A DNA stretch of 64,000 nt from Fibrobacter succinogenes (lineage in GTDB: Bacteria; Fibrobacterota; Fibrobacteria; Fibrobacterales; Fibrobacteraceae). The stretch covers positions 16,494 to 80,493 of the forward strand of contig CADAWC010000014.1 of assembly GCA_902791475.1 (NCBI GenBank), written 5' to 3'. The number at the start of each line of letters is the position of its first letter. Positions within the stretch are counted from its first letter, which is position 1. A program made the position numbers and the translations under genes. The notes below the pieces were generated by a model. That model did no database searches. It had not been told where the DNA came from and worked only from the letters and a program-made list of their open reading frames with translations. This document shows, piece after piece, positions 42,896 to 51,146 of this stretch.

Positions 42896-43082
42896 TGCCG
42901 GCGCGTTTGTCGTGTCGGTGGTTGATTCCAATGGCGACGTGATCCGTTCGTTCAGCGAAAATCACGGACGTGCTGGGATCAATTCTATTTCTTGGGACGG
43001 CTCGCTTGTTCCTGATGGCCGTTATGCGATTTCTATCGAACATAACGGAACTGTCAGCGGCGTAAATATCCTTTTGAAGTAA
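42891..43082 (+). pseudogene. 3' fragment of a secreted-protein gene (FlgD/Ig-like tail)
   Basis: About 60 codons read LPAGAFVVSVVDSNGDVIRS, then GINSISWDGSLVPDGRYAIS and end GVNILLK. This is the FlgD-like, sorting-type tail often found at the C-terminus of large secreted proteins, with the pattern W-D-G-...-G-x-Y. No start or upstream domain is present: the fragment begins where direct repeat A ends. It is therefore the orphaned 3' end of a gene that was cut by rearrangement. Its stop is intact. Confidence 0.65.
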
Positions 43083-43229
43083 TGTAATTTAGCCGTAAAT
43101 GGATTTTGTATCATTTACGGCTATTTTTGTAATTAGTAAAATTTTTAAAATGACTAAATTTTAAAGATTTTAAAATTTTTGTATCATTCTTTATTGGCGA
43201 TTCGTTTTTTTAAATGTATATTCGTTTGC

Positions 43230-44066
43230 ATGAAGCCGATTATTGAATACAATGATTACCGGGCCTACATGGCGGATTTTTATGAGGAACGCAAGAAAAA
43301 TTCTGCGTTCACTTGGCGGGAATTTGCAAAGATTGCTGGTTTCACGTCGCCCTCGTATTTAAAGCTTGTCTGTGACGGCAAGAGCAGCTTGAGCCGCGTG
43401 ACGATAAACCGCGTGGCGGCGGCTATGGGTTTAATCGGGTATGAAATTGATTATTTCGAAGCGATGGTGAATTTTGGTAACGCCCAAAAAGACGATGTCA
43501 AAAAAGCCTACCTTGATAGGATGATGGCTATATCGGTTGCGAACAAGATTCGCGTTGTAGATGAGGATGCTTTCGAGTATTATGATAGCTGGAAAAATCC
43601 GGTGGTGCGCGAGCTTGCTCCCATGATGCCCGGGGCGATGCCTGGAGACATTGCCAAGGCATGCACGCAAGAAATATCTGCTCTCGAAGTGCGTAAATCG
43701 CTACGATTCCTTGAAAAGGCCGGTTTTCTCAAACAAACAGCCGAAAATGTTTATGAGCAGACGGAAAAAGCGGTCTCGGGTTCCAAGGAGGCTCTACCTT
43801 TGGCCATTCGTATGATGCATCGCGAGATGGGCCGCCTTGGAATTGAATCGATAGACCAGTTTGGTTCTGCAGAGCGCAATGTCACGGGCGTGACGTTAGG
43901 CGTAAACCGAGAAGGCTACGAAGAAATTGTGAAGGAGTTGGATGCGTGCCGCAAAAAAATTATTTCAATTGCGGCTAGATGTGGAACGCTTGATCAAGTT
44001 TACAGGTTGAATTTACAGTTTTTCCCTTTGAGCAAAAAAGTCAAAGGCGAGATGGAGGATCGATAA
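43230..44066 (+). CDS. TIGR02147-family regulator
   Basis: The 278-residue protein belongs to the TIGR02147 (DUF4423) family, abundant in Fibrobacter. The N-terminus has the family's start (IIEYNDYRAYMADFYEERKK), followed by a helix-turn-helix-like segment (FTWREFAKIAGFTSPSYLKL, LSRVTINRVAAAMGL), and the C-terminal half is helical. These proteins commonly precede a lipoprotein gene, as here: the lipoprotein ATG directly follows its stop. TATATT ends seven bases before the ATG and TTGGCG lies 17 bases further upstream, so a leaderless message from a good promoter is likely. The target is unknown. Confidence 0.85.
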   Translation: MKPIIEYNDYRAYMADFYEERKKNSAFTWREFAKIAGFTSPSYLKLVCDGKSSLSRVTINRVAAAMGLIGYEIDYFEAMVNFGNAQKDDVKKAYLDRMMAISVANKIRVVDEDAFEYYDSWKNPVVRELAPMMPGAMPGDIAKACTQEISALEVRKSLRFLEKAGFLKQTAENVYEQTEKAVSGSKEALPLAIRMMHREMGRLGIESIDQFGSAERNVTGVTLGVNREGYEEIVKELDACRKKIISIAARCGTLDQVYRLNLQFFPLSKKVKGEMEDR

Positions 44067-44993
44067 ATGAATAAGAAACTTTGTGCGGCTTCTGCCGTTA
44101 TGTTTTCGTTGACGCTGCTTGCCTGCTCTAACGATAATGTTACAGGGTCATCTGAAGATCCGAATGTTTTGACCGCTGAAAAAAATCAGTCAAGTGGTGT
44201 TGATGCCGGGCATTCAAGCTCGTCTGTAGAAGTTCTTAGTTCTTCTTCTATAGAGCGCGAAGCGTCTTCGAGTTCAAGATCGCTTGTTCTGTGTAAAGTA
44301 AGTGGTGATTGGGGCGATGATGGATGTTATTCTGGGCCGTCCTTTAGTGAAGGCGATTTGTTTTCAGAAAAAAATCGAATTGTAAAAACAAATGTTTATG
44401 CTTCTGATTATGCCAAGTTTGGGGAACGTGCAGGAGAAATCTTTTTTGAAACGGATTCCGTAGATGGTGAAAACACTCAGATATTCTGGTCTCCTGATAG
44501 TTCTTCTGAATTCAGTGGTCTGCTTTCTGCTGTTTATCGGTTTAATCAGGGAGGGACGAACAAAAATCCGTACTTCAATATTGGTTTTTATGTAGCGGGT
44601 TTTGATTCCGATGGAACCATGCTTTCTGCAGACATCTCTAATTGGGGGGGGATTTGCATGATGTATAGAGGTTCGATAGATCCTGTGATTCAACTTGATT
44701 TAGGCAACTCCCTTAATCGAAAAATTGGTAATGCATTGCCATCGGTAACGGTAACTACACAGAAGGATGATGAATCCTCTACTTTTTCTCAAGTGCGCCA
44801 TTCTACAAATGAAATTCTGTGTTATGAATGGAGTCAATTCAAACAACCGAATGTAGAAGGGAAACATGACATTATTTCTGGTGAAGATGCCGCAAAGCAT
44901 GTCGCAAAAGTGGTATTTCATTTCCAGTCTAAACCAGATGTTGATTATGGATTTTTTACATTCTTGGCCATCGGAACAAACCGTGACGAATAA
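44067..44993 (+). CDS. Ser-rich-linker lipoprotein paired with the TIGR02147 regulator
   Basis: The 308-residue product has a signal sequence with a lipobox (SLTLLACSND), a Ser-rich linker (roughly residues 48-72, with SSSSVEVLSSSSIE), and a beta-rich domain of about 235 residues with four or five cysteines. Such poly-Ser linkers are typical of Fibrobacter secreted proteins. I do not recognise the domain. Eight G residues at 44644-44651 encode part of NWGGICMM, a run that could slip and alter the frame. The ATG directly abuts the regulator stop. A symmetric terminator follows. Confidence 0.8.
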   Translation: MNKKLCAASAVMFSLTLLACSNDNVTGSSEDPNVLTAEKNQSSGVDAGHSSSSVEVLSSSSIEREASSSSRSLVLCKVSGDWGDDGCYSGPSFSEGDLFSEKNRIVKTNVYASDYAKFGERAGEIFFETDSVDGENTQIFWSPDSSSEFSGLLSAVYRFNQGGTNKNPYFNIGFYVAGFDSDGTMLSADISNWGGICMMYRGSIDPVIQLDLGNSLNRKIGNALPSVTVTTQKDDESSTFSQVRHSTNEILCYEWSQFKQPNVEGKHDIISGEDAAKHVAKVVFHFQSKPDVDYGFFTFLAIGTNRDE

Positions 44994-45054
44994 AGTTAAC
45001 TGGATCCTTCCCCTTATAGGGGCAGGATGACGAATACGGTTTTTCGCACATAGA

Positions 45055-45086
45055 AAAAATGACGGTTTCACTCCGTCATTTTTTTG
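45055..45086. terminator. bidirectional terminator between convergent genes
   Basis: AATGACGG and CCGTCATT pair, with an A-run on the left and seven T residues on the right, so it can end both the lipoprotein transcript (plus) and the transcript arriving from 45947 (minus). A second small hairpin, CCCCTTATAGGGG, lies at 45010-45022. Confidence 0.85.
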
Positions 45087-45104
45087 AATTCATTTTTCTA
45101 GCAC

Positions 45105-45238
45105 AAATTATTTTTTCTTGTTCTTCGCTCTCAGCGCTTCGATGGCTTTTCGGATGTTCTCGCCATCTTCAAGGTGCTTTGGTGAAAGCTTGTCTCTGTG
45201 CTTGTAATCGATTTTCTTCCAGAGTTCTTTTAAGTGCC
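45105..45238. repeat. direct repeat B (intact copy, 3' end of the helical-repeat gene)
   Basis: This is the partner of 42762-42895: same strand, same length, 131 of 134 bases equal by eye. Here the repeat is the natural 3' end of an intact gene, so this is the donor or original copy. Confidence 0.85.
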
Positions 45239-45947
45239 AGCGGGCGCGCTTGTCTTCAAGAATGTAGCCGGGGCGCACGCCTGCATCGAGACCTTGTACG
45301 ATAAATTCCACGGCATCGTCGTAGCGGCCTTGGTCATAGCGCAAGTCGGCAAGGAAGTAGTAGTTGTAAATGTCCTTGCGATTTTGTTCAAGAGCCATGT
45401 TCAAGTATTTGTCTGCAAGCTTCTCGTCCGGCCAGGAGAGGATTAGCGGCACGTAAGGCAGCACAAAGTGTGCTCGCCCGAGAATCTGCCAGTCTTCTGC
45501 TGCAGTCGCGACATCGCGGACTTTACTTGCAATGCCTTCCTTGATTGAAGAAAATACGTTGCGCTCAGAACCCCACATCGAAAGCGTCGAGGCGTAGACG
45601 TGCGCGATTTCCTTGTTCTTAGGGAACTTCTCGTAGGCGCTTTTGCTAGCGTCCATCAGCGTGTCCAGATGGAGCTGGCGCTTCTTCTCGTCAAATTGCA
45701 CGAATCTGAAGCAGAAGTACAGCGTTTTCACATAGCCTTCGGTTGCCGCTTCGAGGACGGTGGAATCTTCCATCGCTTTTTTGTACGCCTCTTTCATTAT
45801 CTTTGCATTTTTCGCGTCGGCCTTGTCGCCCTTGGCGCGCAAAGCACGTGCCGCATAGCAGGAATCTGCTACGTGCAAGTACTCGTTTGCGCTTGCGAAA
45901 CTAATCGCAAGTAGCAATGCAAAAATAATGTTCCGCGTAATTCTCAT
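45108..45947 (-). CDS. secreted helical-repeat (TPR-like) protein
   Basis: The 279-residue protein starts with a signal peptide (MRITRNIIFALLLAISFASA) and is otherwise helical, with TPR-like repeats, most clearly YNYYFLADLRYDQGRYDDAV. The general plan resembles TRAP-transporter-associated TatT proteins or other periplasmic TPR proteins, but I cannot be specific. It ends in a very basic tail (RAKNKKK). The gene starts eight bases after a 47-codon gene and belongs to the pfk transcript. Its last 134 bases are duplicated 2.3 kb away. Confidence 0.7.
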   Translation of the reverse strand: MRITRNIIFALLLAISFASANEYLHVADSCYAARALRAKGDKADAKNAKIMKEAYKKAMEDSTVLEAATEGYVKTLYFCFRFVQFDEKKRQLHLDTLMDASKSAYEKFPKNKEIAHVYASTLSMWGSERNVFSSIKEGIASKVRDVATAAEDWQILGRAHFVLPYVPLILSWPDEKLADKYLNMALEQNRKDIYNYYFLADLRYDQGRYDDAVEFIVQGLDAGVRPGYILEDKRARWHLKELWKKIDYKHRDKLSPKHLEDGENIRKAIEALRAKNKKK

Positions 45948-45955
45948 GAATACGC

Positions 45956-46099
45956 TTAGACTTTCCAGTTCTGGAGCAACTTGTTCACCGTGGCAATGCG
46001 AGTCTTTTCTTCGTCAGTGCCGTGGAATGTCTTGAACAAGAGATTGCGGTATTCCATGAGTGCGGTACGGATGATGACTTTTTCTTCTTTTTTGAGCAT
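45956..46099 (-). CDS. 47-residue small protein between pfk and the TPR-like gene
   Basis: The frame encodes a charged, helical peptide (MLKKEEKVIIRTALMEYRNL, then LFKTFHGTDEEKTRIATV and NKLLQNWKV). It starts 21 bases after the pfk stop and ends eight bases before the next start, a spacing expected of a real operon gene. There is no signal peptide or membrane helix. No family is recognised. Confidence 0.55.
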   Translation of the reverse strand: MLKKEEKVIIRTALMEYRNLLFKTFHGTDEEKTRIATVNKLLQNWKV

Positions 46100-46120
46100 G
46101 GTGATAAATTAATTAAAGGA

Positions 46121-47458
46121 TTACTTGCTGCGTTTGCCCTTGCCGGAGAAATAGTCCTGCTGGCGCGTGATACCGAGAACGGCATGCCACAGGGTTCCGT
46201 TGGGGTTGATTTTCTTGCGTTCGCTGACGGCGTATTCGATAGGCACGTGCGAGAAAACGTTGTTCATGCTGCCAACGACCATGTCCGTCTTGCCTGCCAT
46301 GCCTGCATGTACTGCGCTTTCAGCGAGCTGGAAGCAGAAAATGGCGTCAGTACCTTTGGCGGGGATGCTACGCACCGTGTAGCTCGGGTCAAAGTACTTG
46401 ATGTTGATTTCCTTGCCGACGCTATCGAAATGTTCCTTGATCTTGCGGGTCAGGAATTCACCGATATCGTTCTTCAAGATGTTGCCACTTGCGTCTCTGC
46501 GTTCTTCCTGGTTCTTGAAAAGTTCCTGTCCGGCGCCTTCGGCGACGGCAATCACGGCATGAGTCTTGCCGCTGGCGTAACGGCTTTCGAGAGCCTTGAA
46601 GAGCCCGTCAAGCGTAAAGGGAACTTCAGGGACGAGGCAGATGTTCACAACTGTTGTTGCAAGCGATGCGTAGGCTGCGATAAAGCCGGAGTCACGACCC
46701 ATGAGCTTCACAAGGCCAAGACCATTGAATGCACCGTTTGCTTCGATGTGAGCACTTGTAATTACGTTTGTTGCGCTGAGCACGGCGGTTTCAAAACCGA
46801 ACGTCCTGTCGATCAAGTTCAAGTCGTTATCGATCGTCTTCGGGATGCCGATAATCGAGATGGGCTGTTTGCGCTTCTTGACTTCTTCGGCAATCGCGTG
46901 TGCGCCGCGGAGCGTACCGTCACCACCGATGCAGAACAGCACGTTGATGTTCAAGCGCATGAGCGTATCGACCATGACGGCCGGATCCTGCATGCCGCGG
47001 GAGCTACCGAGAATCGTACCGCCGTCTTCCTGGATGGCATCGACCACATCCGGGTCAAGCACGATGGGAGAGTAACCGTAATTCGGGTTCAAGCCGCGGT
47101 AGCCGTACGGGATACCAAAGATGTTCCTCACGCCGTAGTCGAACCAGAGCACCTGTACAAGGCCCTTGATCACGTTGTTAAGGCCCGGGCAGAGACCGCC
47201 GCAAGTGACGATGCCTGCGCGCGTCCAGGCGGGGTCGTGGAAAATTGTCTGTCGAGGGCCGGCCACTTCGAGTGAAGGTACCGGGATGCCCTTCGCTAAG
47301 TATTCAGAGATGAGATTGACGTCAGTGGTAAGGCTGACCTTGTCATTTTCGGAAACGAAAGGAACGCCGTTCATCGGGGACTTAAGCGTGCCCTTGCCAA
47401 CGGTTTCAATGGAAAGATCATAATCCAACGGATTCTTGATGATATCGTCCTGAGTCAT
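46121..47458 (-). CDS. ATP-type 6-phosphofructokinase (long, plant/trypanosome-like group)
   Basis: PFK phosphorylates fructose 6-phosphate in glycolysis. The 445-residue enzyme has an N-terminal extension of about 80 residues, then GIVTCGGLCPGLNNVI, GGDGTLRGA (178-186), PKTIDND (206-212) and MGRDSGFIAAYASLA. Gly at the GGDG position favours ATP as phosphoryl donor, while PPi enzymes have GGDD. Lys in PKTIDND, instead of the Gly of classical ATP enzymes, is the combination found in trypanosome-type ATP-PFKs. AGAGG precedes the ATG. Two genes follow closely: the 47-codon gene and the TPR-like gene. Confidence 0.88.
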   Translation of the reverse strand: MTQDDIIKNPLDYDLSIETVGKGTLKSPMNGVPFVSENDKVSLTTDVNLISEYLAKGIPVPSLEVAGPRQTIFHDPAWTRAGIVTCGGLCPGLNNVIKGLVQVLWFDYGVRNIFGIPYGYRGLNPNYGYSPIVLDPDVVDAIQEDGGTILGSSRGMQDPAVMVDTLMRLNINVLFCIGGDGTLRGAHAIAEEVKKRKQPISIIGIPKTIDNDLNLIDRTFGFETAVLSATNVITSAHIEANGAFNGLGLVKLMGRDSGFIAAYASLATTVVNICLVPEVPFTLDGLFKALESRYASGKTHAVIAVAEGAGQELFKNQEERRDASGNILKNDIGEFLTRKIKEHFDSVGKEINIKYFDPSYTVRSIPAKGTDAIFCFQLAESAVHAGMAGKTDMVVGSMNNVFSHVPIEYAVSERKKINPNGTLWHAVLGITRQQDYFSGKGKRSK

Positions 47459-47539
47459 ACCGCGCCTCTTTTAGATTTTTAAAGTTCCACATTGTGAAGG
47501 GAACAAAAAAAATATAGTAAACGATGAAAACCGGAAACT

Positions 47540-47568
47540 TTCGTCTCTCGTCTCTCGTCTCTCGTCTT
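47540..47568. repeat. CTCGTCT heptamer tandem repeat
   Basis: Three and a half consecutive copies of the heptamer, essentially the same run as at 31095-31120. It lies between pfk and the end of the histidine kinase gene. Confidence 0.7.
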
Positions 47569-47577
47569 TTGAACTAA

Positions 47578-49500
47578 TCAAATGGACAGACTTGGGAAGT
47601 GTATTTTTGTGCGCAAACCGGGGTTAGCGTTTTCCAATTCTATGTTCATATTACATAAAGTGCACAATTTCTTTACCATCGAAAGTCCGATGCCTGTGCC
47701 ACTCGTCTGTCTTGTCATTTCGTTTTCGACTCTATAGAATTCCTGGAAGACTTTCTTCATTTCGGAGGGCGGAATACCCGGACCGTAGTCGCGTACGGCA
47801 AGGTACATGTCAGTGCCCTTGATGCGCAGTTCCACGTTGATCATCTTGTAGTCGGCATTCTTGGAGAACTTGAGCGAGTTGTCAACGAGGTTCATCAGAA
47901 TCTGCATGATGGCGTCGCGGTCGATCATGAGGCTGATATTGTCGGCATCCGTGTCCGAAGAAACCGTGAGTTCGAATCCTTGCTTTTCGACGTTCTTGCT
48001 GTAAGTCGAAACGAAGTCATCGAGGACCTGCTTTGGCTTGTCCATGCGGAGCTGCACGTTCCAGCGGTTGCCATCGAGCTTCGAGAGGTTCAGCACGTTC
48101 TGGATGAGTCTCGAAAGGCGGTCGGCTTCGCTGGCGATTTGTCCGTAATACTTCTGCTTCTTTTCTTCGCTAGCCACCCAGGAGTTCTGCAACAGCTCGG
48201 CGTACATCTTGATGGCTGTGAGCGGAGTCTTGAGTTCGTGCGTAATGGCAGAAACAAAGTCCTGACGCTTCGCGGCGAGCTTCATGCGGCTTTGTGTCAC
48301 ATGGTAAATCGAGATAAGACCGATGGCAAGTACCGCAAGCATCAGGAACCCGATGAACGTGACGAATTCACCGCCAGGGGCGCGCTGCGTGGTGTACATC
48401 TTGAAAGTGATATCCGAGAGCGGTGCCTGCAGCGATTCGGAGAGGAGTTCCGTCGTGATGTTGTTGCGTTCGCCGAAGGCGACAAAGGATTTGTTCTTGT
48501 GGAAGAATGCAAGCACGAGCGGGTCTTGCTGATTGCCTTTTGTAACGCCCTTGTACTTCTCGATTTCGTTTTTCACGAGGTTCGTGAGGTACATTCTAGC
48601 ATCGACAATGAAGCCCTGGATAAAGACGTCTGTGCCGCGTCTAACGGTACGGTGGAAAATGATGTAGTTCGAATCGACAATCGCCTGGAAGAAGTCGATT
48701 TCAGCTTCCATGGAGTGTGTCGTTTCGGTATTGATCAAACGGACTAAAAGACCGGTCGTATCGAGCTTTGTCGATTCAACGCCAAAGGCAAAGTCGCCTG
48801 TTTCGGTAATTTGTTCAACACGCGGTCTGTTGGCTTTCTTCTTTTTGCGCGTGCTTGCAATGTCGAGGTCCTGCTTGTAAATCTGGTCGATGAGCCTGCT
48901 GTCGTTTTTGCGCGTAGAGTCTGCGCTTTTCTCGGTGCTGCTCGATGTCATCGCGGAGGCGACAGGCGAAGAAATGGCAGAAAATCCTGATGTGTTGAGA
49001 ATCTGGCTAATCTTGTTGCGGATGGCAAGGCGCTTGTCCCTATCGACCATCGGAATCTTTTCGAGGACTCCATCTGGGAGGACTGGCGTACTCAAGTTGC
49101 CGGCGGGGTCCAGCTGGAAATGCCCGACAAGGCCAACGTAGTGGCTACGCTGCGGAAATTCCGCAAGTTCGGACATCGTGATTTCTTCGCCGCCGAACAC
49201 AGGAACCGAGCGGATGAATCGATAGTCGGCGTAAGAGCGCCTGTCTTCGATAGCGAGGTCCGCCGTGATGTTCTTGTTCAAGTTCTGTAACACAGAGAAC
49301 GCGTGTTCCTTGTAGCCAAAGAGCGACGACGTTTGCAATTGTGTGTAAGAATGGCTTAAAAGCATTATTACGGGAATCGCAATAACGATAAAAATCGCCA
49401 CAAAAATGAGACGATCTTTAGAGGCAAGGATAAGGCTCCGAAGAGCCTTGTACTTGCTAGAGAGGTATGTAGAGATTTTGTTTATACTGATTTCTCGCAT
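47578..49500 (-). CDS. sensor histidine kinase
   Basis: The 640-residue protein has a transmembrane helix at about 31-49, a large periplasmic domain (about 50-378) with a Ser/Lys-rich variable stretch near 178-225, a second helix at 379-399, and a kinase core. The phosphorylatable His421 is in ITHELKTPLTAIKMY, the N box reads NLVDNSLKFS, G1 is DYGPGIPPSE and G2 GTGIGLSMV. There is little room for a HAMP domain. It overlaps the response regulator gene by 19 bases, so the two form a cognate pair. The signal is unknown. Confidence 0.92.
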   Translation of the reverse strand: MREISINKISTYLSSKYKALRSLILASKDRLIFVAIFIVIAIPVIMLLSHSYTQLQTSSLFGYKEHAFSVLQNLNKNITADLAIEDRRSYADYRFIRSVPVFGGEEITMSELAEFPQRSHYVGLVGHFQLDPAGNLSTPVLPDGVLEKIPMVDRDKRLAIRNKISQILNTSGFSAISSPVASAMTSSSTEKSADSTRKNDSRLIDQIYKQDLDIASTRKKKKANRPRVEQITETGDFAFGVESTKLDTTGLLVRLINTETTHSMEAEIDFFQAIVDSNYIIFHRTVRRGTDVFIQGFIVDARMYLTNLVKNEIEKYKGVTKGNQQDPLVLAFFHKNKSFVAFGERNNITTELLSESLQAPLSDITFKMYTTQRAPGGEFVTFIGFLMLAVLAIGLISIYHVTQSRMKLAAKRQDFVSAITHELKTPLTAIKMYAELLQNSWVASEEKKQKYYGQIASEADRLSRLIQNVLNLSKLDGNRWNVQLRMDKPKQVLDDFVSTYSKNVEKQGFELTVSSDTDADNISLMIDRDAIMQILMNLVDNSLKFSKNADYKMINVELRIKGTDMYLAVRDYGPGIPPSEMKKVFQEFYRVENEMTRQTSGTGIGLSMVKKLCTLCNMNIELENANPGLRTKIHFPSLSI

Positions 49501-50210
49501 TCTGGTGCCGAACGCATCTGGTAACCTTCACCGCGGAATGTGACGAGCAGCTTCGGATGAGCCGGATCGTCTTCGATCTTCTTGCGGAGCTTGGTGATGT
49601 GGATGTCGACCGTACGTGTATCCACGGATTCTGCATTTTCGTAACCCCAGACCTTGCGGAGGAGTTCAGAACGCGGAATGGCGTGGTCGCGGTTGTTCCA
49701 GAGGTATTCAAGAATTTCAATTTCCTTGCGGGTAAATGCCAGTTCTTCTGTACCGCGCACGCCCGTGTATTCACGGAAGTTCACGCGGAGATTGCCGGCA
49801 ACAAGCTTGCCTTCGTTTTCCATCGTCTGGCGGCTACGGCGCAACACCGCTTCGATACGTGCAAGGAGCATCGGCACGGAGAACGGCTTCGGGATGTAGT
49901 CGTCGGCGCCGAACTTGAGACCGTTGATGATATCGTCATCGGAATTCTTTGCAGAAAGGATGATAATCGGGAGGCTCTTGTCCTTTTCGCGGATCTTGTC
50001 GCAAACGGTAAATCCGTCCATGCCCGGAAGCATGAGGTCCAGGAGTACGAGTCCGTACTGTCCGGAAAGTGCTTCGGCAAGACCGCTTTCGCCGTCGACA
50101 ACGTGTTTGACACGGTAACCGTTGAGCTCGCAGAGGTCTACGAGGCCTTCGGCAATGGCAATTTCATCTTCGATGATGAGGATGTTTGTGCTGCTTGTAT
50201 TTTGAGTCAT
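49482..50210 (-). CDS. OmpR/PhoB-family response regulator
   Basis: The 242-residue protein has a receiver domain with the acidic pocket EDE (14-16), phosphoacceptor Asp58 in LVLLDLMLPGMDG and Lys108 in YIPKPF, followed by a winged-helix DNA-binding domain (LAFTRKEIEILEYLWNNRDH, then VDTRTVDIHITKLRKKIE and VTFRGEGYQM). All functional residues are present. It is the first gene of the pair with the histidine kinase. The targets are unknown. The adjacent outer-membrane protein at 50259 is a possible one. Confidence 0.93.
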   Translation of the reverse strand: MTQNTSSTNILIIEDEIAIAEGLVDLCELNGYRVKHVVDGESGLAEALSGQYGLVLLDLMLPGMDGFTVCDKIREKDKSLPIIILSAKNSDDDIINGLKFGADDYIPKPFSVPMLLARIEAVLRRSRQTMENEGKLVAGNLRVNFREYTGVRGTEELAFTRKEIEILEYLWNNRDHAIPRSELLRKVWGYENAESVDTRTVDIHITKLRKKIEDDPAHPKLLVTFRGEGYQMRSAPECEKSV

Positions 50211-50258
50211 TCTTGGATACCTACTCTCTTCTAACCAACTTTTTTTAATCTACAAAAA

Positions 50259-51044
50259 TTAAAGGGCAAAACCGCCACCGAGTTCAAATGCAAAGTGACC
50301 GGCATCGATGTCTGTATCGTAGTCGCCACCGAGATAGCACTTGACGTTTGCATAAGCTGCAATCGGGATGATCGGGAGCTTGAAGCGGACACCGGCGAGC
50401 AAGTGGATACCGATGCTCTTGTTGAGGCCTTCGTCCTTGGCGTATTTTACAACTTCCTTGCTGAGACTCTTGATGTAATCGTTGCGAGCCTGTTCATCGG
50501 TCGGGTCTGTCGGCATCGGGATGCCTGCTTCTTCCATACGGGTGATGATGCCGTCAACAAACTGGTTGTTCAGGATGAACGTGTTCCAGTGGAACGTGAG
50601 ACCGCCACCGATATACGGACGGATGGGGAAGAGCGGGATGGAGAACGGCTTCGTGACGGAGAGGTCTGCGTTCATGCCGACGTACTTCGGAGTTGCCTTT
50701 GCAAATGGAGTGCCGCCAAGTTCAATCTTGAGCGGGATTTCCTGATAGCCGATGCTCTTGTCGCCAGCCCAGAGGGATGCATTATAAGAGGCGAACTGGA
50801 TGTTGAATGTACCTTCGATATCGATGAACGGGAGAATATCGACCCAAGCCTTGAAACCGAAGCCCTGGATGTATTCGAAGCTGCCATGGCTGAACTGGAT
50901 GTTTTCGCTGTTGTGAAGCGGTGCCATGTCGGCCTTCTTGAGGGTTGTTCCGACGTTCGGGGTGTAATGGGCGCCAATACCGGCGATAGCGAAAGACTGA
51001 GTAGCGAGCATTGCTGCTGCTGCAAAGATTAATTTGAAATTCAT
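50259..51044 (-). CDS. predicted outer-membrane beta-barrel protein
   Basis: The 261-residue protein has a signal peptide (MNFKLIFAAAAMLATQSFA) and a glycine- and aromatic-rich beta-strand pattern ending in GHFAFELGGGFAL, as expected of an outer-membrane barrel. IGGGLTFHWN and YANVKCYLGGDY are other strand pairs. No family can be named. AGGAG lies just before the ATG. It is 49 bases upstream of the response regulator on the same strand, so read-through or joint control is possible. Confidence 0.75.
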   Translation of the reverse strand: MNFKLIFAAAAMLATQSFAIAGIGAHYTPNVGTTLKKADMAPLHNSENIQFSHGSFEYIQGFGFKAWVDILPFIDIEGTFNIQFASYNASLWAGDKSIGYQEIPLKIELGGTPFAKATPKYVGMNADLSVTKPFSIPLFPIRPYIGGGLTFHWNTFILNNQFVDGIITRMEEAGIPMPTDPTDEQARNDYIKSLSKEVVKYAKDEGLNKSIGIHLLAGVRFKLPIIPIAAYANVKCYLGGDYDTDIDAGHFAFELGGGFAL

Positions 51045-51146
51045 TTTTTGCTCCTAGGAATGTTTTTGCCTTGAAACTAAATAATTATTTAGAAAAAAGG
51101 TATTTACAATTCAGAAAATGATGCTTTTTCGCCTATTTATGATGTT

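Noticed and set aside
42765..43043. A 92-codon minus-strand frame as a separate small gene
   Set aside because: Its C-terminal half is the duplicated tail of the 279-residue protein and its N-terminal half is antisense to the secreted-protein fragment, so it is a chimera made by rearrangement.
46022..47275. A 417-codon plus-strand open frame across pfk
   Set aside because: It is the shadow of the minus-strand PFK, whose motifs are complete.
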